Positions 35,577 to 47,583 of a stretch of 64,000 nt of DNA are shown in pieces. Numbering within the stretch: the first letter of the stretch is position 1; each line of letters opens with the position of its first letter. Under the pieces are notes generated by a model. The model had not been told where the DNA came from. It made no database searches and saw only the letters and a program-made list of their open reading frames with translations. The DNA is taken from contig NC_091132.1 in the NCBI RefSeq assembly GCF_040183065.1, positions 162,152,602 through 162,216,601 on the forward strand. Direction: 5' to 3'. The stretch is from Periplaneta americana (lineage: Eukaryota > Arthropoda > Insecta > Blattodea > Blattidae). The position numbers and the translations under genes are program-made.

Positions 35577-35701
35577 GAACTGAATTGGTTCAATCTCCCC
35601 TCGACTGAGATAAGCAACGACTACAGCTGTGCTGTCTCAGAGATGAGACTTGAAGAAATCCCAGTTACAATTAATTTTCCCGGGTGTAATGTGACCATCA
35701 C
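35577..35701 (+). pseudogene. decaying optional exon of gene 2
   Basis: After a CAG acceptor (35574-35576) it reads ELNWFNLPSTEISNDYSC, then SEMRLEEIPVTINFPG. It is homologous to 50796-50906 of gene 3 and, more distantly, to the 141-base exon. Small indels near the end put it out of frame relative to gene 3: the exon to the GTAAGC donor is 125 bases (phase 2) while the next exon needs phase 0, so inclusion would break the protein. It is probably skipped. Confidence 0.65.
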
Positions 35702-36450
35702 GTAAGCGTAACACACGGGGTGTCGTAGCTCTTCTCCTTCCCCTTGGTTTTAACTTGTATTGTGTTCGTCACAAACTCCGTCTTCATATAGGTAACCACA
35801 GTATTGTTTGAATTATGACAGAGTTGCTATCTTTTTCAGTGTGCTATTAATAAGATTGATCATTTCTTTGTATCATTCTTTATAAAACATCTCCTCATCG
35901 AGTTCCGTTTCCCACATCTTTCAGCCTTCCTTTCTTGAAGTTCGTTTGGAATTATTTTTTGTACGTGATATGTTCATTACAACAATATTCTTCTATTTGC
36001 ACTTTGCTTACAGAATCTTTACCAGTTAAATCAGGTGGCATAGCTGCTATTTTTTCTGACTTCTAGAGTTATTTATGAATTTGAAACTTTAGTTGACTCC
36101 GTATACTCATAATTTATATCAGCGTATGTAGGTGAGCAATAAAATGTCATGTTCGAAAATACATTTGCCCACATGGTGTGCAATATATTCTGCTTCTTTT
36201 ACATTTATTACACATTTTACATATACAGTACTATAATATGTAAATTATTTCCAGAGTAATACATGGCCTATTATTAGTCATTTCCTTTGTGCCTTAATGT
36301 CTGCGTTCTATTCTGCCATAATTTTCTTCTCTAATTTGACACCTAAGTTGAGGGTATTTGCCATGCAGAATCAGACTGATAGCTATTACACATAAAGTGA
36401 ACTTTAATATAGCTAAATAAATGTATTCACGATGTGTTTATGTTCTGTAG
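35702..36450. other. intron of gene 2
   Basis: No gene or bounded element seen; aligns along its length with 50907-51654 of gene 3. Confidence 0.6.
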
Positions 36451-36591
36451 GAACGAAATTTATCGCATCTGGAAGTGTCTGACATGAAGACAGAATGCGG
36501 AGACCACAATTATGATATAAAAACAGAGATAAAAGTTGAAGACACCACTCCAGTGACTATTAGCTCTCCTATGATGAAATCGGAAGTTGAT
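36451..36591 (+). CDS. zinc-finger gene 2, second coding exon
   Basis: Forty-seven codons between TAG and GTAAGT, phase 0: ERNLSHLEVSDMKTECGDHN to MMKSEVD. It has four psi-K-x-E motifs (MKTE, IKTE, IKVE, MKSE). Length and phase are identical to those of genes 1 and 3. The preceding intron is 1.6 kb if the decaying exon is skipped. Role as in gene 1: an acidic, possibly sumoylated linker ahead of the fingers. Confidence 0.8.
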
Positions 36592-36914
36592 GTAAGTGAT
36601 TCACTATCAATATACATATATACCTGCACTGCATTTTGCATGTATCAGAAGCATTAATATTCTCGAATAGTGTGAATTTTTTTTCTCTTTTTTTGAGGAT
36701 GACATTGTCTCGTGTGACATGTTCAGATTCAAATAATTGTAAAATATATCAGATTCAATATTCGTGTTTCAAATTATACCTCTTTAATTAATGTAATTGA
36801 TTCTGTTATGGTATCTCCAAATTATTTTTGAAATAACTGTATAAAAATAAGTTATTATTAACTGATAACTGTTGGTAAGGTTGTGACCAAATTCGGACAT
36901 ATACACACCTACAG

Positions 36915-37174
36915 CCACCGGCGTGGCTCAGTCGGTTAAGGCGCTTGCCTGCCGGTCTGAAGTTGCGCTCGGGCGCGGGTTCGATCCCCGCTTGGGCTGA
37001 TTACCTGGTTGGGTTTTTTCCGAGGTTTTCCCCAACCGTAAGGTGAATGCCAGGTAATTTATGGCGAATCCTCGGCCTCATCTCGCCAAATACCATCTCG
37101 CTATCACCAATCTCATCGACGCTAAATAACCTCGTAGTTGATACAGCGTCGTTAAATAACCAACTAAAATAAAA
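36915..37174 (+). mobile_element. tRNA-headed SINE (subfamily 2)
   Basis: Perfect 13-base duplication ATACACACCTACA (36901-36913 and 37175-37187). The head has box A-like GGCTCAGTCGGTTAAGG and box B GGTTCGATCC. Then come the GGTTTTTTCCGAGGTTTTCC body and a tail ending AAAATAAAAA. The head differs from 16259/40530 but the body and tail are shared. Confidence 0.92.
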
Positions 37175-37187
37175 ATACACACCTACA

Positions 37188-38042
37188 TACGTCTTTCCAG
37201 GAAGAAAACTGTGTATCAACTGACTGTGCGGGAAAAATTTTTGTACTACAGTATGTGAAATTTTATAATTCATTATACTTGAAAATATTAAGCAAAAGGG
37301 TTCCTATTTTTTTAAAATTATAACATAATTTCCACTGTAATGGGTCACTTGTATATGACATTGTAATGTCACGGGTGTGACGGGTATGTACCTATTGAAA
37401 TAATAGTTGGGAGCATGCCTGCAAAAGCAATTGAAATACTGTAGAATCCTTCTTAACTGGCACCAAAGGGATCAGGTTAGTTTCAGGTACGGGATTTTGT
37501 TGGATAATTGTATAGATATCCGTATATACAAAAAAAAGTTCGTATTTCATGGTACCAAATACTGAAACTGTAACCATGTGAAGTTTTTTCGCTATCACTT
37601 GCTGACAATTGAAGGAAGATAAAAACTGTGGATTTTCCTTATGAAAGCACATCACACAACACAAATAATACACTAATACTTGGTTCGTATATTGCCCTAG
37701 CAATATCTATTGCAATTCTCTTTATTATACTCATATATAATTCAAATTTCCGAATTATACAATTCTACCCTATCAATCATATTATATTCTGATTAATAAC
37801 AAATATTGTGCTGATAATAGCGAAAACTCATTCTCAGGATCTCTCACAGCTAGAGGGAAATTTTTGTCCCTCCACTGTCATCAATTTATTGCTTCCATGG
37901 CAAGATTTCATCGTGATTAGCATCATTTAACAAATGCGACAGGTCTTGTTTCAGAAGACTACATTTTTCATTCTTGCTTTTGGGTGTACTGCATGCTGTG
38001 TGTTCCAAATTACGGATCATTTTTTATTATTTCCAGGACTTA
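37188..38042. other. intron 3 of gene 2
   Basis: Aligns in pieces with 7260-7340, 9267-9680 and 12400-12645 of gene 1. No gene seen; frames here are not conserved between the paralogues. Confidence 0.5.
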
Positions 38043-38775
38043 TGGCCAATTTGTCCATGTAATGTTTAATTTTGCTTAACGAATGTTAAATTAACAGTCT
38101 TTTTATTTTTAACGCTTTGTAAATATATGTTCCATTTGTTCAACATAATTTTGTTTAAGATAACCAACACTTAACCATAACTTAACCATAACGTCTGTTA
38201 GCACTCTTTTAGCTACTCAACAGCAGTTGTTAATGATTCTACACATGTAACACAATTTTTGATTGGCTAAAATTAATCTTTAAATTCTATATTATAGAGG
38301 GAGTCATGAAACTTGCATAAAATGACAACCTTTTTATAGTAGGCCACGGTCCATAAACAAAGAGTTGACAAATTAAAGTTGTAGGTGACGTGCTGAATAA
38401 TAATTACAAAGTAAGGTTATATTTCCTCATTGCTAATATGGATACGAAATACGAAAGAAATAACAGTCATGTATTTAAACAGTCCAAAGTATTTTTTAAA
38501 TGTTATATTACCAGTCATATGCTAAACTTTACCTACAGAGAGACACAAATTATTAATTTCGCAACTTCTGTTCGAACAGCTATGGAGACATCGGCCATAT
38601 TTAACTAACTGTTAATCGAGTTAACTGCCCGAAAAACTACATTTAAAATTAACAAACCGTTAATAATCTGTTAAACCAAACTGGTGTTGATAAAACATAC
38701 AATTTTATTAATTAACAAATTGTTTAGAGTTTAACAGTCGTTAAATTTTCTAACAATACTTGGAAAAACCGGCCA
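38043..38775. mobile_element. Harbinger-type MITE
   Basis: 733 bases flanked by TTA (38040-38042, 38776-38778). Ends are TGGCCAATTTGTCC and, inward from the right, TGGCCGGTTTTTCC. Gene 1 has the single TTA empty site (GGATTTACAGTTATAA near 12645). The 3-base TTA duplication with GGCC-type ends fits PIF/Harbinger. An internal 72-codon frame is not recognisable as transposase. Confidence 0.8.
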
Positions 38776-39166
38776 TTAGAGTTATAAAAATCAGCATTTA
38801 TACTGTTTACTAGACTTTTACTTGCCGTATGTTTTTAATTTGACATCGAATCGGTATCTTCAAATATTGTGCAAATTTTCACAAAAACAACAAATTGCAG
38901 CTTTCATACTTCAATCCATTTCAAGTTATGAATCTTCTCAAACAGCTGGAACAGTATGTGTTACTTATTGTGTTGTAGTTAAATTGAATAAGTGCAATTT
39001 GCATGTTTGGAAGCAAAACCTTTATTTTCTGCTTCTCTTCTGAAAAGAACGAGCGAAATTGTGTTTACATAATTTTGAGGACCTGTATAGATCTAATGCA
39101 CATATATGGAAGGTTGAAAATTTATTCCAAAAAATCGTCCCTTAAATTTCTTACTCACTTTTCCAG

Positions 39167-39249
39167 GAAGCTTTGTTGGATGTGGACAGAGTTCAGCAGG
39201 AACACAAGGCTGAAATATCTTCAGAGGAGGATAAAATGTTCCCTGAGAG
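39167..39249 (+). CDS. zinc-finger gene 2, third coding exon
   Basis: Eighty-three bases, CAG acceptor and GTGAGT donor, phase 0 in and phase 2 out: EALLDVDRVQQEHKAEISSE to DKMFPE-R. The split Arg codon is completed by the G at 41640. Conserved in length with genes 1 and 3. Confidence 0.8.
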
Positions 39250-39452
39250 GTGAGTGTACTGTGCAGGTTATGCTTCTTACAGTCTTTCACAGCTTCATCT
39301 AATGACGAAGGAGATATAAATTTTACATTACTTATATTAATACTATATCAGCTGCCTTATTATTCTGCTGTCCTTTGGGAACCATGATTTCCCAAAGTGT
39401 AGGATCATATGGCATTACTTTTGATTGGTAACATTTTACTGTGGCCGCAATT

Positions 39453-39703
39453 GAGGGGCGTTTTCACAAAACTCGTTATCTACAAATCTTGTTTTTTTCA
39501 AGACAACTCTTTTCTAAAATATACAACTGTAGATACCTAGTTTTGAAAACTCTCTTTTATTTCAAGATCAATTTACAGATATATTTACCAACTTTAGCTT
39601 AATTCTGATAGCACCATTGGATTCTCCTGACCCAATAACATAAGAATACGCTAAAACCTCAAACTCGAAAAAAATATAGATGAGTTTCGTGAAAAAGCCC
39701 CTC
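39453..39703. mobile_element. 251-bp MITE, 4-bp TSD
   Basis: Inverted ends GAGGGGCGTTTTCACAAAAC and GAGGGGCTTTTTCACGAAAC. Flanks AATT (39449-39452, 39704-39707). Gene 1 has no insertion at the matching point (near 14285). Superfamily not assigned. Confidence 0.75.
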
Positions 39704-39947
39704 AATTGCTACGTATCGCGCTAGTAGATTGCTTTTTGTGCTTTGCAACTCGAGTGCGTAAAAGTTCCGACAAGTTTTTATGGACCTGGTACATATATTT
39801 TTACTTATATTTGGCTACATTTGTTCATCTCCCTGTTCATACTTTGCTGCATTTTAACGTTGTGTCTTTATCAGATTATCATATCATAAATGCAAGCATC
39901 TTCATCTTCAATAGCTATTTGTTATTGATACTGTTCTATGACCGGGC

Positions 39948-40190
39948 GGCCGGGTAGCTCAGTTGGTAGAGCAGCTGGCTACGGACTGGAAGGTCCGGGG
40001 TTCGATCCCAGGTGGTGACAGGATTTTTTCTCGTTGCCAAACTTTCAGAACGGCCCCAAGGTTCACTCAGCCTTCTATAAAAGGGTAAAAGGCGGTCAGA
40101 GCGTGGTGCCGACCACACCACCTCATTCTAGTGCCGAGGTGATGGAAAGCATGGGGCTCTACCTCCATGCCCCCCAAGTGCCTTCATGGC
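39948..40190 (+). mobile_element. tRNA-headed SINE (different family)
   Basis: The head GGGTAGCTCAGTTGGTAGAG with box B GGGTTCGATCCC is strongly tRNA-like. The unrelated body follows with ATAAAAGGGTAAAAGGCGGT and a CTCTACCTCCATGCCCCCC stretch. It replaces a short segment that is intact in genes 1 (14527) and 3 (52757). It is not a tRNA gene: the 3' acceptor arm is missing. Exact ends uncertain. Confidence 0.7.
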
Positions 40191-40448
40191 AAGCATAACC
40201 TTGGATGAGCTGTGGAGGAAAATGCTTCTACTCCATACGTATTAATTAATATATCTAGGTAGTAAACATGACGTTCAACATGGCACATCATTTCCTCAAA
40301 ATCTGCGTGCATCTTAATTGAACGTTCGTTTTCTATTTGATTCTTACAGTATTCTCACCAGATTGCACGCATGGAGAATTGAACACTGTAGATATAACTT
40401 TAATCTAGCATAATGTGGGCAACTGCGTATGGAATGCATGCAGTTCAC

Positions 40449-41150
40449 CTAAACGTTACAAAGAACACATCACAGCCATAACAAAACTACAAAATCACTT
40501 CCACATATCCCGAACACATCACAAATGCTGTCCACGCCTGTGGAGTAACGATCAGCGCGTCTGGCCGCGAAACCAGGTGGCCCGGGTTCGATTCCCGGTC
40601 GGGGCAAGTTACCTGGTTGAGGTTTTTTCCGGGGTTTTCCCTCAACCCAAAATGAGCAAATGCTGGGTAACTTTCGGTGCTGGATCTCGGACTCATTACA
40701 CTGGCATAATCACATTGATTTCATTCAGACGCTAAATAACCTAAGATGTTGATACAGCGTCAAAAATAACCCAATAAAATAAAAAAAATATCAAATGCTA
40801 ACCATAGTACAGAGACATAAACGCAAACATGTAAATTCTACATATTCAACCAAAAAGGCAGAAACAAACACAATAGAACAATACGAAATATATAGACACA
40901 CAAAAACACCTCCAAATCAACTTCTCCACACAGATCTCAATTTCAGAACACACTCTCGACTCCACATTACACTAAACGAACACACACTCAGAGGGAACAA
41001 ACAGAAGGTGCCAAGACCAGCACCAACCAGTTCTGAAGATGACGAGTACCAGGGTGAAACTAGTTAACCTGATACTGTAATATTTAACACGCGAAAGATA
41101 TATAATACATATTCCGAAGTGATACAGTGTTAAAAGTTGCGTAATCAAGA
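40449..41150 (+). mobile_element. Penelope-like element 3' remnant with SINE
   Basis: GIY-YIG-region remnant (RYKEHITAITKLQN reads, broken) continuing to a 3' region with CTGAAGA-stem-GAAAC at 41033-41060. It is the gene 2 counterpart of 21609-22340 and 61921-62640. Relative to gene 1, a deletion joins position ~14797 directly to the middle of the element, which explains why gene 2's intron is short. Confidence 0.75.
40530..40791 (+). mobile_element. tRNA-headed SINE (subfamily 1)
   Basis: Inserted in the Penelope-like remnant with the duplication CAAATGCT (40522-40529, 40792-40799). Box B GGGTTCGATTCC, GGTTTTTTCCGGGGTTTTCC body, AAAATAAAAA tail. Same family as 16259-16522. Confidence 0.9.
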
Positions 41151-41639
41151 TGTATAATTGATTTTTTTTTAAATGTGTATTAGTTTGGGGAAAACCAAAC
41201 AAATGAAACACTATTTAACTTCCGTGTTTAAATTAAATTGCAATTTGTTAATTGTGTATTAGTACAATATAGGAAAAAAAGGCTCTAAATATTACAAATA
41301 AAGTAAGTCAAAATATGCGACAATTGAAAAAAAATCCCCAAGACTATTGTAGAAGAAAAAAAAAGTATTATTTCCTAGATTTCTATAAATTTGGATGGAT
41401 CCCTTTATAGACAACAGAGCCACTTTCCGGAGATTTGTTGAAAAATATTCGTTTATAAATTTTTCCAAGTGTTTTCATAATATGCCACTAGCTCCTGCCA
41501 ACATTCCGTAGTTATGAATAATTGTTTAGAGGTCCTTTTTTTCAAGATGATACGAAACTGTACTACATTATGCTTAAAATACTTTGACTTGACTGCATTG
41601 AATATTGTGGACTCTAATATATTTCCATTTTTATAGCAG

Positions 41640-42768
41640 GATTGTGAATAATTCTGAGAAGCGTGTGTCAGAAGACTGCACCAGCGTTGATCGTGAAGAA
41701 GATCAATTGACACAGTGTGGCAGCCACAATGGTGACAGTTCAAATATTAGCTGCATAAACCATAGTCCTATCAAATGTAATTTATGCAACGAGGTTTTTG
41801 TAACACATCAATCACTGATAGTTCATTTTGATATACATACAGACAAAAAGTCTTTCCAATATAATGGCTGTGGGAAGTATATTTTTGAAACAAGTGATGT
41901 AAGGAAGAGTGCAATCCTGCACACAGGCGAGAAAGCATATTATTGCAATGTTTGTGGGAAGATATTTAGAAAATCTTGGGATTTCAAGATTCATACACGT
42001 TTGCATACAGGGGAGAGACCATTCAAATGCGAGACGTGTGGAAAGTGTTTCCTATTATTGGGAGATTTAAAAAGACACGTACGAATACACGGAGGCGAAA
42101 AGCCTTTCAGATGCGAAGTATGTGAGAAGTGTTTCACGGAGAAGGGAAATTTGAAGAAACATGCACGGACACACACAGGCGATAGGCCATGCAAATGCGA
42201 TGTATGCGGAAAGTGTTTCAAAGATAAGCAAGTTCTAAAGAAACATGGACGCATGCATACAAGGGAAAGGCCATTCTTATGCGAGGTGTGTGGAAATACT
42301 TTTCCTAACTCTTCAGTGTTTAATAAACATTTACGCACACACACCGGAGACAGTCGAGTCAAATGCGATGTGTGCGGAATGTTTTTCGTAGCACTGGGGG
42401 ATTTAAAGAGACATTCACGCATACACACCGGCGAAAGGCCATTCAAATGCGAGGTGTGTGGCAAGAGTTTTGTGGATAAGCCACATTTAAACATCCATGC
42501 TCGCATTCATACGGGCGAAAGGCCATTTAAGTGCGAAGTGTGTGGGAAGTGTTTTTCCGAAAAGATAGCTTTAACTAGGCACACTCACACACATACTGGC
42601 GAGAAACCATACAAATGCAAAGTGTGTTGGAAGGGTTTATCATGTTCCTCTCAATTGCGCATACATTCACGATTACACACGGGCGAAAGGCCATTCAAAT
42701 GCGATGTGTGTGGGGAATGTTTTGTGGGAAAGAAACTGTTAAGCAATCATGTACGGATGCACACATAG
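41640..42768 (+). CDS. zinc-finger gene 2, C2H2 finger exon (12 fingers, 11 intact)
   Basis: Opens after CAG (41637-41639). An acidic spacer (RIVNNSEKRVSED) is followed by twelve finger units. The first is intact (CNLC, HFDIH). The second has lost a Cys and a His (QYNGC, KSAILH). The next ten are intact, ending CDVCGECF...NHVRMHT and TAG at 42766-42768. Its finger helices are largely different from those of gene 1 (for example LLLGDLKRH, SEKIALTRH, SCSSQLRIH). It lacks gene 1's duplicated finger pair. Expected role: nuclear DNA-binding regulator with a diverged target. The stop replaces the Gly of a TGERP linker and finger sequence continues behind it. Confidence 0.9.
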
Positions 42769-42960
42769 GAGAGGCAATTCAATTGTGATGTTTGTGGAAA
42801 GTGTTTTTTTTTTTATCGGGACATTTAAAGAAACGAGCATACATTGGTTAAGCCATTCGGTTGTTATGTGTGTGAAGACTGTCTACACAGAGGAGAGACA
42901 ATCTAAATGCGACTATTCGGAAGTCTACAAAAGACTGAAACTTCCCTACACAGTTGAAAC
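42769..42960 (+). pseudogene. decayed finger after gene 2's stop codon
   Basis: In the same frame, directly after TAG, the sequence reads ERQFNCDVCGKCF, a finger start, then a T tract (12 T) and frame loss. A second trace (ERQSKCDYSEVYK) follows at about 42890. The array once continued by one or two fingers, as in gene 1. Confidence 0.8.
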
Positions 42961-43819
42961 AATTTTTTTAAATTTTATTTGTGGAATATGTTTCACTTTT
43001 AAGGGAAGCTAGAAAGCCATATTCACTTACACTTTATTGTACATTTACAGTGAGGATTTTTGCGTTGCGGCCGATACTTGCATAAAATCAAGGTATAATC
43101 TGAAGTGGTGTAATTCAGATGTTTAATTGTTTGCGCCTTTTTGTGCAGATGAGTTTTATTTTATGTTGACTGCATTCAAAAGTTCATAATAACAATAGTG
43201 CTGTACTGTGCCAACATTGCATTGCCATATTCTGCAAACTTACAAAGTTACTAATTTAAACATTTACATGTCGTATACAAAATACAGCATATAAAGATAA
43301 TACATTATCATTACAAAAATTTTAAACCACTCAATAATATAATAATAACGAAAAGTAACAAATTGTGTCTTGTGGGATTTATCACAACTTTTTATTGCAT
43401 AGCCTACACATTTATTAAGCTACATATTTATGATGACTGGGACATACCATTATTTATGAATTTACCAAAAGGTTTTGCTAGACCACAAACTACATATTTT
43501 GATGTCCGGGTACAAAACTTATATGTAACGAATAATTATAAATGGTATGATTGGACGAATTTTGAAATGGTGAATAAATTAAATATTGATATAATATAAT
43601 CAGATAAGTGGGAAATATAATTTGGTTTAGCTACCTCACTTTTTTATAAAATAAGAGTAAATCTAAATAAGAGAGCGTACATGACTGCAAATAATGGTGG
43701 AATCAAAACCACCACCTTCACTACTACTACTAAGTATTCTGCAGGAATGAAATATCTTTTTTACCACTCTCCTCATGAAATAGATAAATATTAAACAAAA
43801 TAAACAACCAAATTAAAAA

Positions 43820-43887
<68 letters not shown>

Positions 43888-44091
43888 TATAGTGTCTTCT
43901 CGTCCTAGGAATAAATTTTTATGCTTTTTAACTTAAAAATTAAATTCAACAAAAATAATAAGAAACAGTATATTCCAAACAAAATTATGTATTGAAAAGA
44001 AGCTGAAATATCCCAAGAACACCAGAGGAATGGCACTACATTATAAGCACAAGGAAAGAGGGCTTTAGGAAGACTATCCCAGATTGATCTA
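42961..44091. other. 3' flank of gene 2
   Basis: No gene seen. It aligns with gene 1's 3' flank (25440-25735, then 27107-27560). A (TA)n tract fills 43824-43882. A 78-codon frame (43363-43599) is partly matched by broken sequence at 27330-27510 in unit A and is not convincingly coding. Confidence 0.5.
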
Positions 44092-45596
44092 CAGTGAACC
44101 TCCAGTAGTACACGCCCGTTTTTTACGCCATTCCGCGTTATATGCTCTTTTCGTCCGATCCCTTGACATCCCTATATAAAATCATGCAAAATCCAACACT
44201 TAATATGCTCATCATCCCGTTTAATACACTCTTTCACCTGGTCAAAATTCTACAATATCGTTCTTTAAAGAATACTGAGAAATTTTTCTTGGACTTCTAC
44301 ATCTACTATTAGCATCCGATGATCAAAATTTTGCAAGAGTCTTAATTTGGTGACTAGTGTAGAATATAATGTAGAAAGTTACACAACACAGAACTGCACG
44401 CATTGTATTCTTCACCTAACATAATTAGGAACTTGAAATCCAGACGTTTGAGATGGGCAGGGCATGTAGCACGTATGGGCGAATCCAGAAATGCATATAG
44501 AGTGTTAGTTGGGAGACTGGAGGGAAAAAGACCTTTAGGGAGGCCGAGACGTAGATGGGTGGATAATATTCAAATGGATTTGAGGGAGGTGGGGTGTGAT
44601 GATAGAGACTGGATTAATCTTGCACAAGATAGGGACCGATGGCAGGTTTATGTGAGGGCGGCAATGAACCTTCGGGTTCCTTAAAAGCCATTTGTAAGTA
44701 AGTAAGTATAGAATGTAATGCCGCCCTTGAATATCTACAAGACTACTACTTTCAGGGCCTGTCCTTGCTTACTGTTTTAAAACATATTGTCAATGATGAC
44801 TAGATGACTTGGAATTGGAAGCGGTAGACAATCAAAATCCTTCTCGTGACAAAGCCCTTGCCCTCGCGTCTGTAATTCGTAGATTCATTAATGTTCGTAG
44901 TAGTCAAATTACTTCTGTCACTTCCGATTTAAATCGTGTGGAAAATGCATTTTAATCATAGTACTGCATTAAGTGCAAGACAGAAAACAATTTCTAAATA
45001 CAAGGAGACTTTAATTGATAAAACACTGTATTTGTTGTGCCATTTTCTGAAAGGACGGAAAATAAAATAACCTCTTATGTTGCGTAATAATTACTTTATT
45101 TGATTCTTAAATTTCTTATTGAGTTCAATTCATTTTCTAATTATCTGAAATTGGATCTTTTCCGAGTAATAATGGATAAAGTCTTAATTCCAAGCATTCG
45201 CCGGTAGATGACACCAATCACTCTTGGCTCAGATTATTTGTTCACGATTTTCTGAGCCATAGTGGATCATGTCACCAAAGCGTTGCGTCAACTAACATCA
45301 CAGTTGTTTATATTTTATAAATGTAGAATTTGAGATTGTAGCAATAAAATTATTGCTAGTGAAATTAGATAATCCGCTAGAGCAATTTAACTCTAAGTCC
45401 TATTATCTCAAATCTACATGTCATGGACTTGATCCACTTTAGCTCTGAACTCCTCAAATGTTTATTCTACTGTAATTCATACGTTTGTGTTAAAGTTTAG
45501 AAAATCCAAAAATGACCCACTCTTGCTAGTACGTGGTTCCGTTCAGTTCTCTATTTTATGCAGTCCCTTCAAGAGGGTCTTACAGAAGTTTCAATG
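44092..45596. mobile_element. pogo/Tigger-type MITE, unit B copy, with nested LINE
   Basis: Left end CAGTGAACCTCCAGTAGTAC; right end decayed (inward TGAAACTTCTGTAAG). Counterpart of 29272-30107. It contains a LINE 3' end (44372-44708) and an extra ~330 bases at about 45117-45446 that unit A lacks. Confidence 0.6.
44372..44708 (+). mobile_element. RTE-like LINE 3' end
   Basis: Flanked by TAGAATATAATG (44360-44371) and TAGAATGTAATG (44709-44720). The frame is intact to its stop: RLRWAGHVARMGESRNAYRV, GKRPLGRPRRRWVDN, MNLRVP stop, then a GTAAGTAAGTA tail. Unit A lacks it (near 29533). Recent insertion, heavily 5'-truncated. Confidence 0.9.
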
Positions 45597-46044
45597 CATT
45601 TCTGTAGACACAGAATGGGAAAGTCACGTCATCAAAACTACGAAAGGGAAGAAGAACAGAAGTTAACCTTCTTATAAAAGAACTAAAATTATTACTGTAT
45701 CATTATGAGTTTAGTTACATTTGACGATATTTATTGATGGGTTATTCCATGAGACATAATTAGCATTACAAGTACTGCTAGAATATTGAAAAATCCAAGT
45801 TTAATGTGGATACTATCAAAATTCAACTCTGGATGAAGTGAATTAACATAATGCAAAGATTTTGCAATCCAATATACACAGTGACGCATTTAAAATTTTC
45901 ACCCCAAATATTTCTGAAATGAAACGTGATATTGACATGCTTTTTTCACAGAATTCATGTCTAACTAAGAGCTCAGAATTATAGCCCCTACATAGATTTT
46001 AATAATTATTAGGATGTGTATTTTTTTAGAAAGCTACATTATTT

Positions 46045-46505
46045 TCGAATGGAACAGTAATTACTGACATGGACGAAATAATACCAAGCCATCGACCTGG
46101 GAGGAGTTATCGTAGGTACATTCGCATCTCCGTAGGCCGATATGAAGTGACTCCGTATTGTTAGAAAATGAACCCTTATTTCTCCTCATCCGTGAGTTAT
46201 GGCATTAGCCGAAATCAGATCGATGGAGTGGATTGGTTGTGCAACAAATGCAGACAGCATCAACTATATATGGCCACCCCGTTCACCGAATTTCACGGTG
46301 TGTAATTTTTTTCTGTGCGGTTTTTGTCAAGGATAATGTTTACATAACTATACTTCCAGCGATGTTGGCCGAATTGAGAAGGCACATTAACACAGCAGTC
46401 AGAAACAACACACAAGACATGCTAGAGTGGGTTTGGCAAAAAATGGAATCACCACCTGCAATCTGCCATATTATACATGGGTTTCAAATCGAGTGTATCT
46501 GAGGT
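46045..46505. pseudogene. Tc1/mariner-like transposase relic, unit B copy
   Basis: The + strand 46233-46502 reads FVKDNVYITILPAMLAELRR and MLEWVWQKME. The preceding segment (46080-46220) is inverted, exactly as in unit A (30535-31010). It is somewhat better preserved here. Confidence 0.65.
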
Positions 46506-47329
46506 TAGTATAGAACTTCAACTTTGTCCTTTGCAAATCGTGGTACGTATATATGTTCAATAATGTTAAAAATATGGCCTTTTGAAATGGTCAAGTAATT
46601 TTTAATCATTGTGTATAATTCTACTTCTACAAAGAAATTTCAATGTTTCTCGCTGCAGCAAAGATAGAAATTCTTGTAGGAATACACACATTCCAATAAA
46701 AAATTAGGAACTGCTTACTTCTGGTAGTATTGGTAACATATATGGATGTTGCAAAATGCTGCAGCAAGTGCACGTTAAGTTTACCTGGTCTGTGCCCTAT
46801 TGACTGTACACACTGCATGCTCTGAATGTTCATTTGAGTGCTCGTTAGCTTTCCTCATTGGCATCACAGTTTCGGTTCTAGCTGCATCTACAGGGTTTAG
46901 TATTCCTTTCATGCAAATGTACCATAGTTCCAGTATGTAGAGTAAAATACATATTGCATCAATTTTTATCAATTTTGCAGTGGGCATTGCATTCATTCCG
47001 TTGTATAATTCAGTAAATTTTGTTGTTACAATGATAATACGCAATATCTACGGTAATATTTTACCTTTTTGAGACAATTATTTGAGATATGTTTTACAGC
47101 TAACCTGACTCTGTTAGGAATCAAGAGTGAAGTAAAATAATGTTGAGGAATTACATTTCACAGCTGGTGTTCAATTTCTGTTATTAACATTTTAGAAGTA
47201 CATTTTAAATTTTCGTTTGAAACATTTTTGTATTCGAATGGTTTTGTCAATATTTTGTTACGTACTTGTTATTATAACCTCATTTCCTGGCTATTTAATT
47301 TCCATTGCTATGGCACTCGGTATGCAACA

Positions 47330-47513
47330 GGTTACTTCTCTCGTTTCTTCATTTGGACCATTTTGGTTTGGATATTTTGGAAGTTTACTCTTTGGAACTT
47401 TTTCAGTTTGGACATTCTTGTGTTTGAATACTTTAGCTTTGGTCGTCTTTGATTTAGACATACTTGTATTGGTCATTTCCTTGTTTAGACATTTCATATT
47501 TTGGACATGTTTC
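47330..47513. repeat. TTTGGACATTTT-type degenerate repeat, B/C junction
   Basis: Counterpart of 33160-33480 at the other unit boundary; resumes for a few bases at 49384 after the hAT insertion. Confidence 0.65.
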
Positions 47514-47583
47514 CAGTGGCGGCTCGTGGGTATTGAATTAAGGGGGGGCTGCATACAAAAATAAACCAAGCAACTTAGATACT

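Noticed and set aside
39948-40020. tRNA gene candidate (also at 36915, 40530, 48255 and reversed at 16450).
   Set aside because: Only the 5' part and box A/B look like tRNA; the 3' acceptor arm does not pair and SINE bodies with target duplications follow.
43363-43599. 78-codon frame downstream of gene 2 that looks protein-like.
   Set aside because: The paralogous segment in unit A (27330-27510) has indels and stops, so there is no sign of selection on the frame.
47217-47564. 115-codon hydrophobic frame at the B/C junction (also 33235-33429).
   Set aside because: Translation of the degenerate TTTGGACATTTT repeat; frames are not conserved between the two junctions.
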